Source of the DNA: an uncultured Christensenella sp.
Lineage (GTDB): Bacteria > Bacillota_A > Clostridia > Christensenellales > Borkfalkiaceae
NCBI GenBank assembly: GCA_910579295.1
Contig: CAJTTC010000008.1
Span: 1-64,000, forward strand
Direction of reading: 5' to 3'
DNA length: 64,000 nucleotides
Part shown: positions 47,689 to 56,897 of the stretch, one piece after another
Position numbering within the stretch: the first letter of the stretch is position 1
How the letters are laid out: every line of letters starts with the position of its first letter
Position numbers and translations under genes: made by a program
The notes under the pieces: model-generated
What the model was told of the DNA's origin: nothing
Seen by the model: only the letters and a program-made list of their open reading frames with translations
The model's database searches: none

Positions 47689-48944
47689 CTACGCAACAGA
47701 TTTTAGAGGAGTGCAGGCGTGCGAAGAGTGCGATAGCCAAGCTCACAGCGACGCAAAAAAACAGAGCGCTGCTTGCCGTTGCCGACAGTATTGAGAGGGA
47801 CGCAGGTGAAATTTTAGCCGCCAATGCGCTCGATATGCAGGCGGCGGACGGACAAATATCCGAGGTAATGCTCGACCGTCTGGCGTTGAATTGCCCCCGC
47901 ATAAGTTCAATGGCGGAGGGTGTTCGTCAGGTGGCGGCTCTTCCCGACCCCGTTGGCGAGGTTTTAAGCGAGAGCGTGCGCTCCGACGGACTTAAAATCA
48001 CAAAAATTTCCGTGCCCCTCGGCGTGGTTGCCATTATTTACGAGAGCCGCCCCAACGTCACTTCCGACGCTGCCGCGCTTGCGTTGAAGAGCGGCAACGT
48101 GTGCGTTTTGCGTACGGGCAGTGAGGCTCACCGTTCGGCGCAAGCCATAGTAAACGCTATGCGGAAAGGTCTTGCGGCGGCGGGAGTAACTCCGTCGGCG
48201 ATAGGCTTTATAGAGGACGTCTCGCGTGAAAGAGCGGCTCAGCTTATGCGAGCGAAGGGTTATATAGATTTGCTCATTCCGCGCGGCGGCGCGGGGCTCA
48301 TACAGGCGTGCGTGCAAAACGCGACCGTGCCGTGCATAGAGACGGGAACGGGCGTTTGCCACGTGTACGTGGACGGGGCTGCCGATACGGATAAGGCGGT
48401 TAAAATAATAGAAAACGCCAAGTGCTCCCGCCCGTCCGTGTGCAACGCAATGGAAGTCTGCCTTGTCGACAAGACGGTTGCGCCCGCGTTTTTACCGCGG
48501 CTGTATAGTCGGCTTGCCGTTGAGAGAAAGGAAAATCCCGTCGAGTTTATAGCCGACAGCCGCGCCTATCGGATATTAGGCGAAAAACCGCACTGTCAGA
48601 TTGCGGGGAGCGGCGATTTTGACAGGGAATTTCTCGGCTACAAAATGGCGGTTGCGGTGGTTGACGGCGTGGACGGCGCTATCGAACATATAGCTTTACA
48701 TTCCACGGGGCACAGCGACTGCATAGTCACCGAGGATAGCGCGGCGGCGGAAAGGTTTACGTTAGCGGTCGACAGCGCGGCGGTATATGTAAACGCCTCT
48801 ACTAGGTTTACCGACGGCGGAGAGTTCGGGCTTGGCTGTGAAATGGGCATTTCTACCCAAAAATTGCACGCCCGCGGACCTATGGGATTAAAGGAGTTGA
48901 CCACATACAAGTATGTTGTTCGCGGCAACGGCAATATTCGCTGA
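47685..48944 (+). CDS. proA: Gamma-glutamyl phosphate reductase
   Basis: A 419-residue aldehyde-dehydrogenase-fold enzyme reducing glutamyl 5-phosphate to the semialdehyde. Family marks: VPLGVVAIIYESRPNVTSDAAAL near residues 106-128 (partial), RGGAGLIQACVQNATVPCIETG near 201-222 (partial), and the catalytic cysteine in AKCSRPSVCNAMEV near 246-259. It completes the proBA pair; proC is not in the window. Confidence 0.95.
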   Translation: MTTQQILEECRRAKSAIAKLTATQKNRALLAVADSIERDAGEILAANALDMQAADGQISEVMLDRLALNCPRISSMAEGVRQVAALPDPVGEVLSESVRSDGLKITKISVPLGVVAIIYESRPNVTSDAAALALKSGNVCVLRTGSEAHRSAQAIVNAMRKGLAAAGVTPSAIGFIEDVSRERAAQLMRAKGYIDLLIPRGGAGLIQACVQNATVPCIETGTGVCHVYVDGAADTDKAVKIIENAKCSRPSVCNAMEVCLVDKTVAPAFLPRLYSRLAVERKENPVEFIADSRAYRILGEKPHCQIAGSGDFDREFLGYKMAVAVVDGVDGAIEHIALHSTGHSDCIVTEDSAAAERFTLAVDSAAVYVNASTRFTDGGEFGLGCEMGISTQKLHARGPMGLKELTTYKYVVRGNGNIR

Positions 48945-48995
48945 ATAAAAATATTAAAAATACTGATTTAGGGCGGACTTTTAGTTTTTTCTTCG

Positions 48996-49024
48996 TTGAC
49001 AATAAAGTTTGAGTTTGATAAAAT
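48996..49024 (+). promoter_or_regulatory. Promoter before the AEC remnant and flavodiiron gene
   Basis: TTGACA, 17 bases, TAAAAT at 49019-49024. It probably now drives the flavodiiron protein through the remnant. Confidence 0.78.
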
Positions 49025-49055
49025 TATGGCGTCGTATCGGAGATGGATATAGGCT

Positions 49056-49290
49056 ATGCTGGATATTTTAGTTACGTCGGTAAACGCCGTACTCCCAATC
49101 GTACTCTTAATACTGTTGGGTTATCTGTTAAAGAGGGTTAAATTTCTCAACGCAAATTTTGTTAAAATGGGGGAATAAATTCGTCTTTAACGTGTGTCTG
49201 CCGTGTATGCTCTTTATAAACGTAACAATAGATAATCCCGATGGCGAGAGAGTAAACTTTGGCGGCGCGGGCAATTTTTCGGAGGAATAA
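49056..49290 (+). pseudogene. Truncated, frameshifted AEC family transporter
   Basis: ATG at 49056 opens an AEC-like N-terminus (AVLPIVLLILLGYLLKRV, then KFLNANFVKMG) that hits TAA at about 49179. Dropping one base in the GGGGG run near 49172 restores NKFVFNVCLPCMLFINVTI, the next family segment. After that the frame diverges and stops at 49288-49290. Only about 75 of some 310 residues remain. Its tail supplies the ribosome-binding site of the flavodiiron gene, so a deletion probably fused the two loci. Confidence 0.75.
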
Positions 49291-49295
49291 CTTAT

Positions 49296-50456
49296 ATGCG
49301 TGAAATCGCAAAAGATATTTTTTACGTCGGTGTAGACGATTTGGATATTGATTTGTTCGAGGGAATGTACCGCGTTCCCGACGGCGTTTCGTACAATTCG
49401 TACGTAATAAAGAGTGCGAAAACGGCGGTTGTCGATTCGGTCGATTGCCGTTTTGAAAAGCCGTGGCTGGACAATATCGACGAGGTTCTTGGCGGCAGTT
49501 CTCCCGACTATCTCATAGTTCAGCATATGGAGCCCGATCACAGCGCGTGCGTGGCGGCGTTTATAAATAAGTATCCGAACGCCGTTATCGTCGGCAATCA
49601 GAAGACGTTTGTAATGCTGGAAGAGTATTTCGGAGCGCAGTTCCCCAACAGACTTACGGTTGCCGAGGGCGACGAATTGTCGGTCGGCGATCACGTCTTA
49701 AAATTCATTTTCGCCCCTATGGTGCATTGGCCCGAGGTTATATTTACCTACGACGTGAGTCGGGCTCTGCTGTTTTCGGCTGACGCATTCGGTAAGTTTG
49801 GCGCGCTGTGCCGTCCCGAGAATGATTGGGTGAGCGAAACCCGCCGCTACTATATCGGCATTGTCGGCAAGTACGGCGTGCAGGTAAGGGCGGTGTTTAA
49901 AAAGCTTACGGACGTTGAGCTAAAAATTGTCGCGCCCCTTCACGGACCTGTTCTTACGGGCGAGCGCCTTAACGAAAATTTGCGTCTGTACACGCTTTGG
50001 AGCGGCTATGAACCCGAGTGCGACTGTACTTTAATTGCATACGCTTCCGTTTACGGTCACACGAAGGCGGCGGCTGAGTTGCTTGCGGAAAAACTTACTG
50101 AACGCGGCGCGGCAGTTAAGCTTATGGACCTTGCGCGTGAAGATTGGTCGGAATGCGTCGCTCAGGCGTTCCGCTGTGCAAATCTTGTTGTTGCAGCGCC
50201 TACTTACAACGCCGATATCTTTCCTGCGGCAAGGGAATTTATAGACAGGCTTGTAGAGCGTAACTATCAGAACCGAACCGTTGCTTTTATCGAAAACGGA
50301 ACGTGGGCGCTCGTCTGCGCCAAACTTATGCGCGCACGGTTTGAAAAGTGCAAAAATCTTACGTACGCCGCAACCGAAGTTAAAGTGCGGGCTGCTCTCA
50401 ACGAAGAAAGCAAGAGGCAGGTGGAGGAGCTTGCCGAAGAACTTGCGGCTAAGTAG
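49296..50456 (+). CDS. Flavodiiron protein (FprA-type A flavoprotein)
   Basis: A 386-residue oxygen or NO reductase. The N-terminal metallo-beta-lactamase domain carries the diiron ligands in VQHMEPDHSACVAAF near residues 77-91 and LFSADAFGKFG near 157-167, with a third His in APLHGPVL near 212-219. The C-terminal flavodoxin domain (from about 246) binds FMN at AYASVYGHTKAAAE and has APTYNADIFPAA near 305. With reverse rubrerythrin it forms the oxygen/peroxide defence of an anaerobe. RBS GGAGG. Confidence 0.94.
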   Translation: MREIAKDIFYVGVDDLDIDLFEGMYRVPDGVSYNSYVIKSAKTAVVDSVDCRFEKPWLDNIDEVLGGSSPDYLIVQHMEPDHSACVAAFINKYPNAVIVGNQKTFVMLEEYFGAQFPNRLTVAEGDELSVGDHVLKFIFAPMVHWPEVIFTYDVSRALLFSADAFGKFGALCRPENDWVSETRRYYIGIVGKYGVQVRAVFKKLTDVELKIVAPLHGPVLTGERLNENLRLYTLWSGYEPECDCTLIAYASVYGHTKAAAELLAEKLTERGAAVKLMDLAREDWSECVAQAFRCANLVVAAPTYNADIFPAAREFIDRLVERNYQNRTVAFIENGTWALVCAKLMRARFEKCKNLTYAATEVKVRAALNEESKRQVEELAEELAAK

Positions 50457-50494
50457 TAATTTAAAATAGAGTTGAATAAAAAAGGAGAAATTAT

Positions 50495-51085
50495 ATGAAG
50501 AAACTTAAAACGCTTTTACAGGAATTTAAGGCTTTTATAACGCGCGGCAACGTTGTCGATATGGCTGTTGCGGTCATTATCGGCGCGGCGTTCAACGCGA
50601 TTGTAACAAGCCTTACCAACAACATTTTAAAGCCGCTTATTAATTGGGCGGTAGGCGGCGGAGACGGCATAGGACTTATAACTATGTTAAAGCCCGTAAC
50701 CGTATTGGACGCCGAATCGGGCGAATACGTTATAGATATGGCAAACTCAATCTATATCGACTGGGGCATGTTTATTATGAAGATAATAGATTTCCTGCTC
50801 GTTGCGCTCGTCCTTTTCGTCATCATAAAAGTGTTTATGAGCCTTAAAAACGCGACGGCTAAGGCTGCCGAAAAAGCTAAGAAAAAGACCGAAAAACTTG
50901 CGAAGAAGTTGCAGAAAAACGGTATGAGCGAGGAGGAGGCTAAGGCGGCGGCAGAAGCTCAGGTTGCCGCGCAAGAGCCTGCCGCGCCTGCCGCACCCGC
51001 CGCGCCTACGTCGGAGGAGTTGCTTACGGAAATAAGAGATTTGCTTGCCGCGCAGAATAAGAATAACGCCGACAAAGCTGAATAA
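50495..51085 (+). CDS. mscL: Large-conductance mechanosensitive channel MscL
   Basis: A 196-residue channel that opens under membrane tension to release solutes. The core is clear: FKAFITRGNVVDMAVAVIIGAAFNAIVTSL near residues 11-40 (locator), the second helix near 89-112, and the amphipathic segment. The C-terminal tail is unusually long and is Lys- then Ala/Glu/Pro-rich (about 120-180), roughly 50 residues more than typical. RBS AAGGAG. Confidence 0.95.
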   Translation: MKKLKTLLQEFKAFITRGNVVDMAVAVIIGAAFNAIVTSLTNNILKPLINWAVGGGDGIGLITMLKPVTVLDAESGEYVIDMANSIYIDWGMFIMKIIDFLLVALVLFVIIKVFMSLKNATAKAAEKAKKKTEKLAKKLQKNGMSEEEAKAAAEAQVAAQEPAAPAAPAAPTSEELLTEIRDLLAAQNKNNADKAE

Positions 51086-51108
51086 GTTTTTTAAAAGTTT
51101 AAAATATT

Positions 51109-51149
51109 ACCTCCCGACGATAAATTTTCTGCGGGAGGTTGTGTTTTTT
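51109..51149 (+). terminator. Terminator after mscL
   Basis: ACCTCCCG (51109-51116) pairs with CGGGAGGT (51132-51139), then TGTGTTTTTT. Confidence 0.75.
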
Positions 51150-51289
51150 GACTTGAATTTAGCGCGATATCGGCAGCTCGTCGGTATATGGAAAATATTT
51201 TGTGCACAAATTTTTAAAAAATTATTTCAAATCGTTTTTATTTCGCTATATATTGTGTTATAATAACGCTGTGATTTGTTTATGTTGTG

Positions 51290-51592
51290 TCACGCGGCGA
51301 TAAAGGTAAAGCCGGAGCGGAAGGCTACGACGCAAAACCAGACGTTAAGCACGCCTATGACGGGCAGAAGAATCATAAGCACCATGTTTTTCAGCTTAAA
51401 GCGCGTTATAAACATGGTAACGTATATGCCGATTGCGCCGCCGAGCAGGGCGGACAGAATAAGCTTTCCGTCCCCCGCGTTCAATTTACTTTCGTCCGTA
51501 AGATAATCGTTGCGCAGTGAAAGCAACAGCATAATCGAATAGACGTTGACGGCTATTATATAGGCGGCAAATATAATATAGAGCAGTAGCAT
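51290..51592 (-). CDS. DUF1294-like small membrane protein
   Basis: A 100-residue protein with three hydrophobic segments (near residues 2-24, 49-66, 71-94) and a short loop GDGKLILSALLGGAIGIYVT near 40-59 that resembles DUF1294 proteins. Function unknown. A GTG 18 bases upstream is an alternative start; neither has a good ribosome-binding site. It sits divergently beside purE and shares its short 5' region. Confidence 0.6.
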   Translation of the reverse strand: MLLLYIIFAAYIIAVNVYSIMLLLSLRNDYLTDESKLNAGDGKLILSALLGGAIGIYVTMFITRFKLKNMVLMILLPVIGVLNVWFCVVAFRSGFTFIAA

Positions 51593-51640
51593 ACGACATA
51601 AGTATGCCACAAAATAAGGTTTATCATACGGGAGATTAAT

Positions 51641-52138
51641 ATGGCGAAAGCGGCTGTTGTAATGGGTTCCAAATCCGACGTTAACGTAGTTAAATCGGCT
51701 GTAACGGCTTTAAAGAGCTTCGGGGTAGAGGTTGAAGTGCGCGTAATATCGGCGCACAGAACGCCCGACGAGGCTCACGAATTTGCTAAGAACGCCGCCA
51801 AAAACGGCATAGAGGTCATAATCTGCGCGGCGGGCAAGGCGGCGCACCTCGGCGGCGTAATCGCGGCGTATACTACGTTGCCCGTAATCGGGCTTCCGAT
51901 AAAGACGGATATGATGGGCGGGCTGGACAGCTTGCTTTCGATCGTGCAGATGCCGTCTGGTATCCCCGTAGCTACGGTCGGGGTCAACGGCGGTGAAAAT
52001 GCCGGTATACTTGCGGCGCAGATTTTGGGCATAAAGTATCCCGAAATAGCTGCAAAGCTTGCCGATTACAAGAAAAAAATGAAAGAAAAAATCAATGCCG
52101 ACGACGCGGCTGTACAGGCGGAGGCGTCGGACTTTTGA
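51641..52138 (+). CDS. purE: N5-carboxyaminoimidazole ribonucleotide mutase
   Basis: A 165-residue class I PurE. It moves the carboxyl group within the imidazole intermediate of purine synthesis. Motifs: VVMGSKSDVNVVKSA near residues 6-20, VISAHRTPDEA near 37-47, and VIICAAGKAAHLGGVIAAYT near 63-82. PurK is not in the operon. RBS GGGAG. A terminator follows, so purC may be partly separate. Confidence 0.96.
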   Translation: MAKAAVVMGSKSDVNVVKSAVTALKSFGVEVEVRVISAHRTPDEAHEFAKNAAKNGIEVIICAAGKAAHLGGVIAAYTTLPVIGLPIKTDMMGGLDSLLSIVQMPSGIPVATVGVNGGENAGILAAQILGIKYPEIAAKLADYKKKMKEKINADDAAVQAEASDF

Positions 52139-52149
52139 CGAACTGAAAT

Positions 52150-52173
52150 ACCCGCAATAATTGCGGGTTTTTG
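52150..52173 (+). terminator. Terminator between purE and purC
   Basis: ACCCGCAA and TTGCGGGT around TAA, then TTTTT. It could act as an attenuator inside the pur cluster. Confidence 0.8.
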
Positions 52174-52244
52174 CATTAATACGAAAAAATAAGCCGTTCC
52201 GGCGGCAAAGAAAGATAAATTTCTTTTAAGGAGAAAATACATAT

Positions 52245-52967
52245 ATGGAAAAATCAGAGCAACTTTACGAAGGCAAGGCAAAAAAAGTTTTTGCGACCGA
52301 GAACCCCGACTACGTTATCGTATCCTATAAGGACGACGCTACCGCGTTCAACGGACTTAAAAAGGGCACAATCGCGGGTAAGGGCGTAATCAACAATAAG
52401 ATGAGCAATCTTATGATGCAGATGCTTGAAAAGAAGGGCATTCCCACGCACTTCGTAGAGGAGATTGACGACAGGAACACCGTAGTTAAAAAGGTGCAGA
52501 TAGTTCCTCTCGAGGTTATCATAAGAAACGTTGCCGCGGGCAGCTTCTCTAAGAAGTACGGCGTTGCGGAAGGCACGGCTCTTTTAAATCCCACGATAGA
52601 ATTTTCATATAAGAACGACGAGCTCGGCGATCCGCTTCTCAATACGTATCACGCGCTTGCTCTCGGACTTGCAACTAAGGAAGAGATAGACACTATAACC
52701 AAAATGGCGTTCGCGGTAAACGACGCGATGAAGGAGTTTTTCAAGCACCTCAATATCGACCTTGTAGACTTCAAACTCGAATTCGGCAGATTTAAAGGAC
52801 AGATTGTTCTCGCCGACGAAATTTCTCCCGATACGTGCCGCTTCTGGGAGGCGGGGACGTGGGATACAACCAAGCACGTCAGCCTTGATAAGGACAGATT
52901 CCGTCGCGACCTCGGCGGCGTAGAGGACGCATATCAGGAAGTCTTCAAGCGTTTGACGGGAGAATAA
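52245..52967 (+). CDS. purC: SAICAR synthetase
   Basis: A 240-residue ATP-dependent ligase joining aspartate to CAIR. Motifs: LYEGKAKKVFAT near residues 6-17, KDDATAFNG near 28-36, PLEVIIRNVAAGSF near 87-100, and the closing LADEISPDTCRFWE near 190-203. RBS AAGGAG. It follows the purE terminator, with 4 bp to the next gene. Confidence 0.97.
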   Translation: MEKSEQLYEGKAKKVFATENPDYVIVSYKDDATAFNGLKKGTIAGKGVINNKMSNLMMQMLEKKGIPTHFVEEIDDRNTVVKKVQIVPLEVIIRNVAAGSFSKKYGVAEGTALLNPTIEFSYKNDELGDPLLNTYHALALGLATKEEIDTITKMAFAVNDAMKEFFKHLNIDLVDFKLEFGRFKGQIVLADEISPDTCRFWEAGTWDTTKHVSLDKDRFRRDLGGVEDAYQEVFKRLTGE

Positions 52968-52970
52968 TTA

Positions 52971-54392
52971 ATGGGCGGTTTTTTCGGTTCGGTCAAGAGA
53001 AGCAGCGCCGTATTCGACGTTTTTATCGGCACTGACTATCATTCCCATCTCGGCACTAAGCGCGGGGGTATGGCGGCGTATGACGCGTCGATCGGCTTAC
53101 AGCGCGAAATACACAATATAGAAAACGCTCCGTTCAGAACTAAATTCGAACGCGTCGTATCCGAAATGAAGGGCAACGCGGCGATTGGCTGTATAAGCGA
53201 TACGGACCCGCAACCTCTTCTGATGGTTTCCAAATTGGGTACTTACGCCATATGCACTATCGGCGTAATAAACAACGCCGACGAGCTTAAAAAAGGCGTG
53301 CTTTCGAAGGGCGGTTATTTCGACGCTATGACGGGCAGTAAGATCAACTCTAACGAGCTTGTGGCGGCGCTAATCAACAGCAAGGACAGCTACGTCGAGG
53401 GTATACGCTACGCACAGGAGCAGGTCAAAGGCACGGCGTCGATTTTGTTGCTTACCGATAGGGGAACGCTGATAGCCGCAAGGGACAGAATGGGCAGGCT
53501 TCCCGTACTTGTCGGAAAGTGTAGCGACGGATACTGCGTTTCTTTTGAAAGCTTTGCCTATAAAAAGCTCGGCTATACCGACGAGCGTGAGTTGGGACCT
53601 GCGGAGATTGTCGAGATTTCGGCGGACGGAATAACTCAGCTTGCGCCTGCGGGTAAAGAGATGCGCATATGCGCTTTCTTATGGTCGTATTACGGTTATC
53701 CCACGTCCACGTACGAGGGGGTAAACGTTGAGGTTATGCGTTGCAGAAACGGTGCAATTTTCGCAAGGGACGACGCGAAAACGCACGACGTACATGACAT
53801 TGATTACGTCGGCGGCGTTCCCGATTCGGGCACTCCTCACGCAATAGGCTATGCAAACGCAAGCAAAGTGCCGTTTGCCCGCCCCTACATAAAATATACG
53901 CCCACGTGGTCGCGTAGCTTTATGCCCGTCAATCAGGCTGAGCGCAACAAAGTTGCAAAAATGAAGCTTATCCCCGTACACGAGTTTATCGACGGCAAGA
54001 AGCTTCTCCTGGTAGACGACAGTATCGTACGCGGCACTCAACTCAAAGAAACGGTTGATTTCCTCTATTCGCACGGCGCAAGGGCTGTGCATATGCGTTC
54101 GGCGTGTCCTCCGATAATGTACGGCTGTAAATATCTCAATTTTTCACGTTCGACAAGCGATATGGATTTGATTACGCGCCGAACTATGGCGGAGCTTGAG
54201 GGCGACGATGGCGTAAAGCATATAGCAGAGTACAGCGACGGAAATACGGAGCGCGGAAAGGCGATGCGCAAAGCTATTTGCGATAAATTTCAATTTGAGT
54301 CGCTTGAATTTCAGTCGATTGAGGGCTTGATCGAAGCTATCGGTATCGAGCCGTGCAAACTTTGCACTTACTGCTGGACGGGAAAAGAGTAA
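52971..54392 (+). CDS. PurF paralogue without the glutaminase cysteine
   Basis: A 473-residue amidophosphoribosyltransferase-like protein. The PRPP-binding loop is intact (KLLLVDDSIVRGTQLKE near residues 343-359), as are the PRTase core and late cysteines CKLCTYC. However, the N-terminus reads MGGFFGSVKRSS: where active PurF has CGVFG, the nucleophile is a glycine. The glutaminase should therefore be inactive, and it may use free ammonia, pair with the next gene, or act as a regulator. It is not a fragment: full length, same operon, clean frame. RBS is weak; it begins 4 bp after purC. Confidence 0.85.
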   Translation: MGGFFGSVKRSSAVFDVFIGTDYHSHLGTKRGGMAAYDASIGLQREIHNIENAPFRTKFERVVSEMKGNAAIGCISDTDPQPLLMVSKLGTYAICTIGVINNADELKKGVLSKGGYFDAMTGSKINSNELVAALINSKDSYVEGIRYAQEQVKGTASILLLTDRGTLIAARDRMGRLPVLVGKCSDGYCVSFESFAYKKLGYTDERELGPAEIVEISADGITQLAPAGKEMRICAFLWSYYGYPTSTYEGVNVEVMRCRNGAIFARDDAKTHDVHDIDYVGGVPDSGTPHAIGYANASKVPFARPYIKYTPTWSRSFMPVNQAERNKVAKMKLIPVHEFIDGKKLLLVDDSIVRGTQLKETVDFLYSHGARAVHMRSACPPIMYGCKYLNFSRSTSDMDLITRRTMAELEGDDGVKHIAEYSDGNTERGKAMRKAICDKFQFESLEFQSIEGLIEAIGIEPCKLCTYCWTGKE

Positions 54393-54413
54393 GCGTCTTT
54401 GGGAGAGCTTTGT

Positions 54414-55826
54414 ATGGAAGAAGACTATTCGGACGAACTGCACGAGGAATGCGGAGTCTTCGGCGTCTATTCGCAGGAGAACCGCAGCGTCGCTCATTCG
54501 GTATATTACGGGCTGTATTCTTTACAGCACAGAGGTCAGGAGAGCGCGGGTATAGCCGTTTCTTTCGCCGACAAAATCAGTTATTATAAGGGTATGGGGT
54601 TAGTGCCCGAGGTGTTTTCGGGCAATAAGCTCGACGAACTCCCCGAGGGCGATATAGCAATAGGTCACGTCCGCTATTCGACGACGGGCGCAAGTCAATT
54701 GCTCAACGCCCAACCCGTAGTGTTTACGGGTAAGTGCGGCAAAATGGCGCTCGCTCACAACGGCAATCTCACCAATACCAAGCAGCTACGCGACGAGCTC
54801 ATTGCAAACAACGCCGTGTTTCAGACGACAATTGATTCCGAGGTAATGGCTGTTATGATAAACAGTCTGTCGGACGGCGATATTCTGACGGGCGTAAAGC
54901 GCGCGTGTCAGCGGTTTAAAGGCTCTTACGCGTTGGTAATTATGACTTGCGACAAGCTTATAGCCGTGCGCGATCCCTACGGAATTCGTCCGCTGTGTAT
55001 AGGCACGGTCATAGACGATTACATTGTTGCCAGCGAAAGCTGTGCGCTGGACGCGGTGTCGGCAAATTTTATGCGCGACGTCGAACCGGGAGAAATCGTC
55101 GTAATAGACAGCGATGGATTACATTCCTATATGATGGAGAATGTGCCCGAAAAGAGCGGAATGTGCATTTTCGAGTACGTCTATTTTGCCCGTCACGATT
55201 CCGTGCTCGACGGTTGCAGTGTTTACGAGGCGAGGAAGCGTGCGGGGCGATTGCTTGCGCGCAATTACGGTGTTGAAGCCGACTTGGTTTCCGGCGTGCC
55301 CGATTCCGCCAACGTTGCGGCGCGCGGTTATTCGGAAGAGAGCGGTATACCGTTTGTCGAAGCTCTTGCCAAAAACAGATATGTGGGCAGGACGTTTATT
55401 CAGCCCGACCAACGGCAGAGAGAAAACAGTTTAAGCGTCAAGATGAACGCAATGCGCGCAAACGTTTGCGGCAAGCGGGTCATTCTCATTGACGACAGTA
55501 TAGTGCGCGGTACGACTATGCGCAAGATTATAAAAATGCTGAGGAACGCGGGGGCAAGCGAAGTGCACGTACGCATTTGCTCGCCGATAGTCAAGCACCC
55601 CTGTCACCTCGGCATTGATATTCAAACCTATTCGCAGCTTATCGGCGCGTATAAAAGCGAGGAGCAGATATGTGAAAGCCTTGGCGCAGACAGTCTGAAA
55701 TATCTGTCCGTTGAAGAGCTTATCGAGAGCTGTTCGGATACTAAGCGCGGTTTCTGTCTCGGTTGCTTCAACGGCAAATATCCCTATCCGCTCACGGGAG
55801 AAACGGATAAAATGAAGTTGGAGTAG
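54414..55826 (+). CDS. purF: Amidophosphoribosyltransferase
   Basis: A 470-residue enzyme for the first committed step, PRPP plus glutamine to phosphoribosylamine. A short propeptide precedes the nucleophile cysteine in EECGVFGVYSQE (C13), exposed after processing as in Bacillus PurF. The glutaminase continues with LQHRGQESAGIA and GHVRYSTTG; the PRPP loop is VILIDDSIVRGTTMRKI near residues 356-372. Late CLGCF cysteines may hold an Fe-S cluster. The ATG at 54414 was chosen over an upstream one because it gives the usual propeptide length. Confidence 0.96.
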   Translation: MEEDYSDELHEECGVFGVYSQENRSVAHSVYYGLYSLQHRGQESAGIAVSFADKISYYKGMGLVPEVFSGNKLDELPEGDIAIGHVRYSTTGASQLLNAQPVVFTGKCGKMALAHNGNLTNTKQLRDELIANNAVFQTTIDSEVMAVMINSLSDGDILTGVKRACQRFKGSYALVIMTCDKLIAVRDPYGIRPLCIGTVIDDYIVASESCALDAVSANFMRDVEPGEIVVIDSDGLHSYMMENVPEKSGMCIFEYVYFARHDSVLDGCSVYEARKRAGRLLARNYGVEADLVSGVPDSANVAARGYSEESGIPFVEALAKNRYVGRTFIQPDQRQRENSLSVKMNAMRANVCGKRVILIDDSIVRGTTMRKIIKMLRNAGASEVHVRICSPIVKHPCHLGIDIQTYSQLIGAYKSEEQICESLGADSLKYLSVEELIESCSDTKRGFCLGCFNGKYPYPLTGETDKMKLE

Positions 55827-55877
55827 TTTTTATTTGGCAACTCATATTCAATATAAGATAAAATTAAAGGAGTTTTT

Positions 55878-56897
55878 ATGGCTATTTCATATAAGGACAG
55901 CGGCGTTGACGTAGAGCGCGGCTATCAGGCGGTTAAGCTTATGCGTGAGCATGTAAAATCAACGTATACCGACGGCGTTCTCGGCGACATAGGCTCGTTC
56001 GGCGGCTTCTTTTCTATGCCTAAGGGAATGGAAGAGCCCGTTCTTGTCGCGGGTACCGACGGCGTGGGCACGAAGCTCAAGTACGCGTTTATTGCGGACA
56101 AGCACGACACAATCGGTATCGACGCGGTGGCTATGTGCGTAAACGACATTGTTTGTCAGGGAGCAAAACCGCTTCTCTTTCTCGACTATTTTGCAACGGG
56201 CGCGCTTTCGCCCGAGGTTGTTGCAACAGTAGTTTCGGGCGTTGCAGAGGGTTGCCGTCAGAGCGGCGCGGCGTTAATCGGCGGCGAAACTGCCGAAATG
56301 CCCGGTTTCTATTCCGCGGGCGAGTACGATATAGCCGGCTTTGCCGTTGGCGTTGTCGACAGGAAAAAGGTTATCAACGGCAAAGATATCAAGGCGGGCG
56401 ACGTGCTTATAGGTATCAAGTCGAGCGGCATTCACTCCAACGGTTATTCGCTTGTAAGAAAGTTATGGGGCGAGGATAAGGCGGAGCTCGAAAAATACGA
56501 CGAGCGTCTGGGCGGAAGAATTATAGACATTTTATTGAGGCCCACGAAAATTTACGTCAAATCAATATTGGCGCTCATTGAAAAGGTGAACGTAAAGGGT
56601 ATAGCGCACATTACGGGCGGCGGCTTTATCGAAAATATCCCCCGCATTTTCCCCGAGGGTATTGGCTGTGAAATAGATACGAAATCGTACGAAGTTCCCG
56701 CTGTTTTCAAGATTATGCAAGAGAAGGCGGGCATTACCGATAAGCAAATCTACAACACCTTCAATATGGGAATTGGTATGGTAGTATGCGTCGACGAAAA
56801 GAACGTAGCGGCGACAATAGCCCAACTTGAAAGCACGGGCGAGAAGTGTGCCGTTATAGGCAAAACGGTTAAGGGTAATGGGGTAACGTTGCTTTGA
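55878..56897 (+). CDS. purM: Phosphoribosylformylglycinamidine cyclo-ligase
   Basis: A 339-residue AIR synthetase. Motifs: SYKDSGVDVERGYQAV near residues 3-18, VAGTDGVGTKLKYAF near 56-70, DAVAMCVNDIVCQGAKPLLFLDY near 80-102 (partial), and GGETAEMPGFY near 137-147. RBS AAAGGAG. It overlaps purN by 4 bases (TTGA). Confidence 0.97.
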   Translation: MAISYKDSGVDVERGYQAVKLMREHVKSTYTDGVLGDIGSFGGFFSMPKGMEEPVLVAGTDGVGTKLKYAFIADKHDTIGIDAVAMCVNDIVCQGAKPLLFLDYFATGALSPEVVATVVSGVAEGCRQSGAALIGGETAEMPGFYSAGEYDIAGFAVGVVDRKKVINGKDIKAGDVLIGIKSSGIHSNGYSLVRKLWGEDKAELEKYDERLGGRIIDILLRPTKIYVKSILALIEKVNVKGIAHITGGGFIENIPRIFPEGIGCEIDTKSYEVPAVFKIMQEKAGITDKQIYNTFNMGIGMVVCVDEKNVAATIAQLESTGEKCAVIGKTVKGNGVTLL

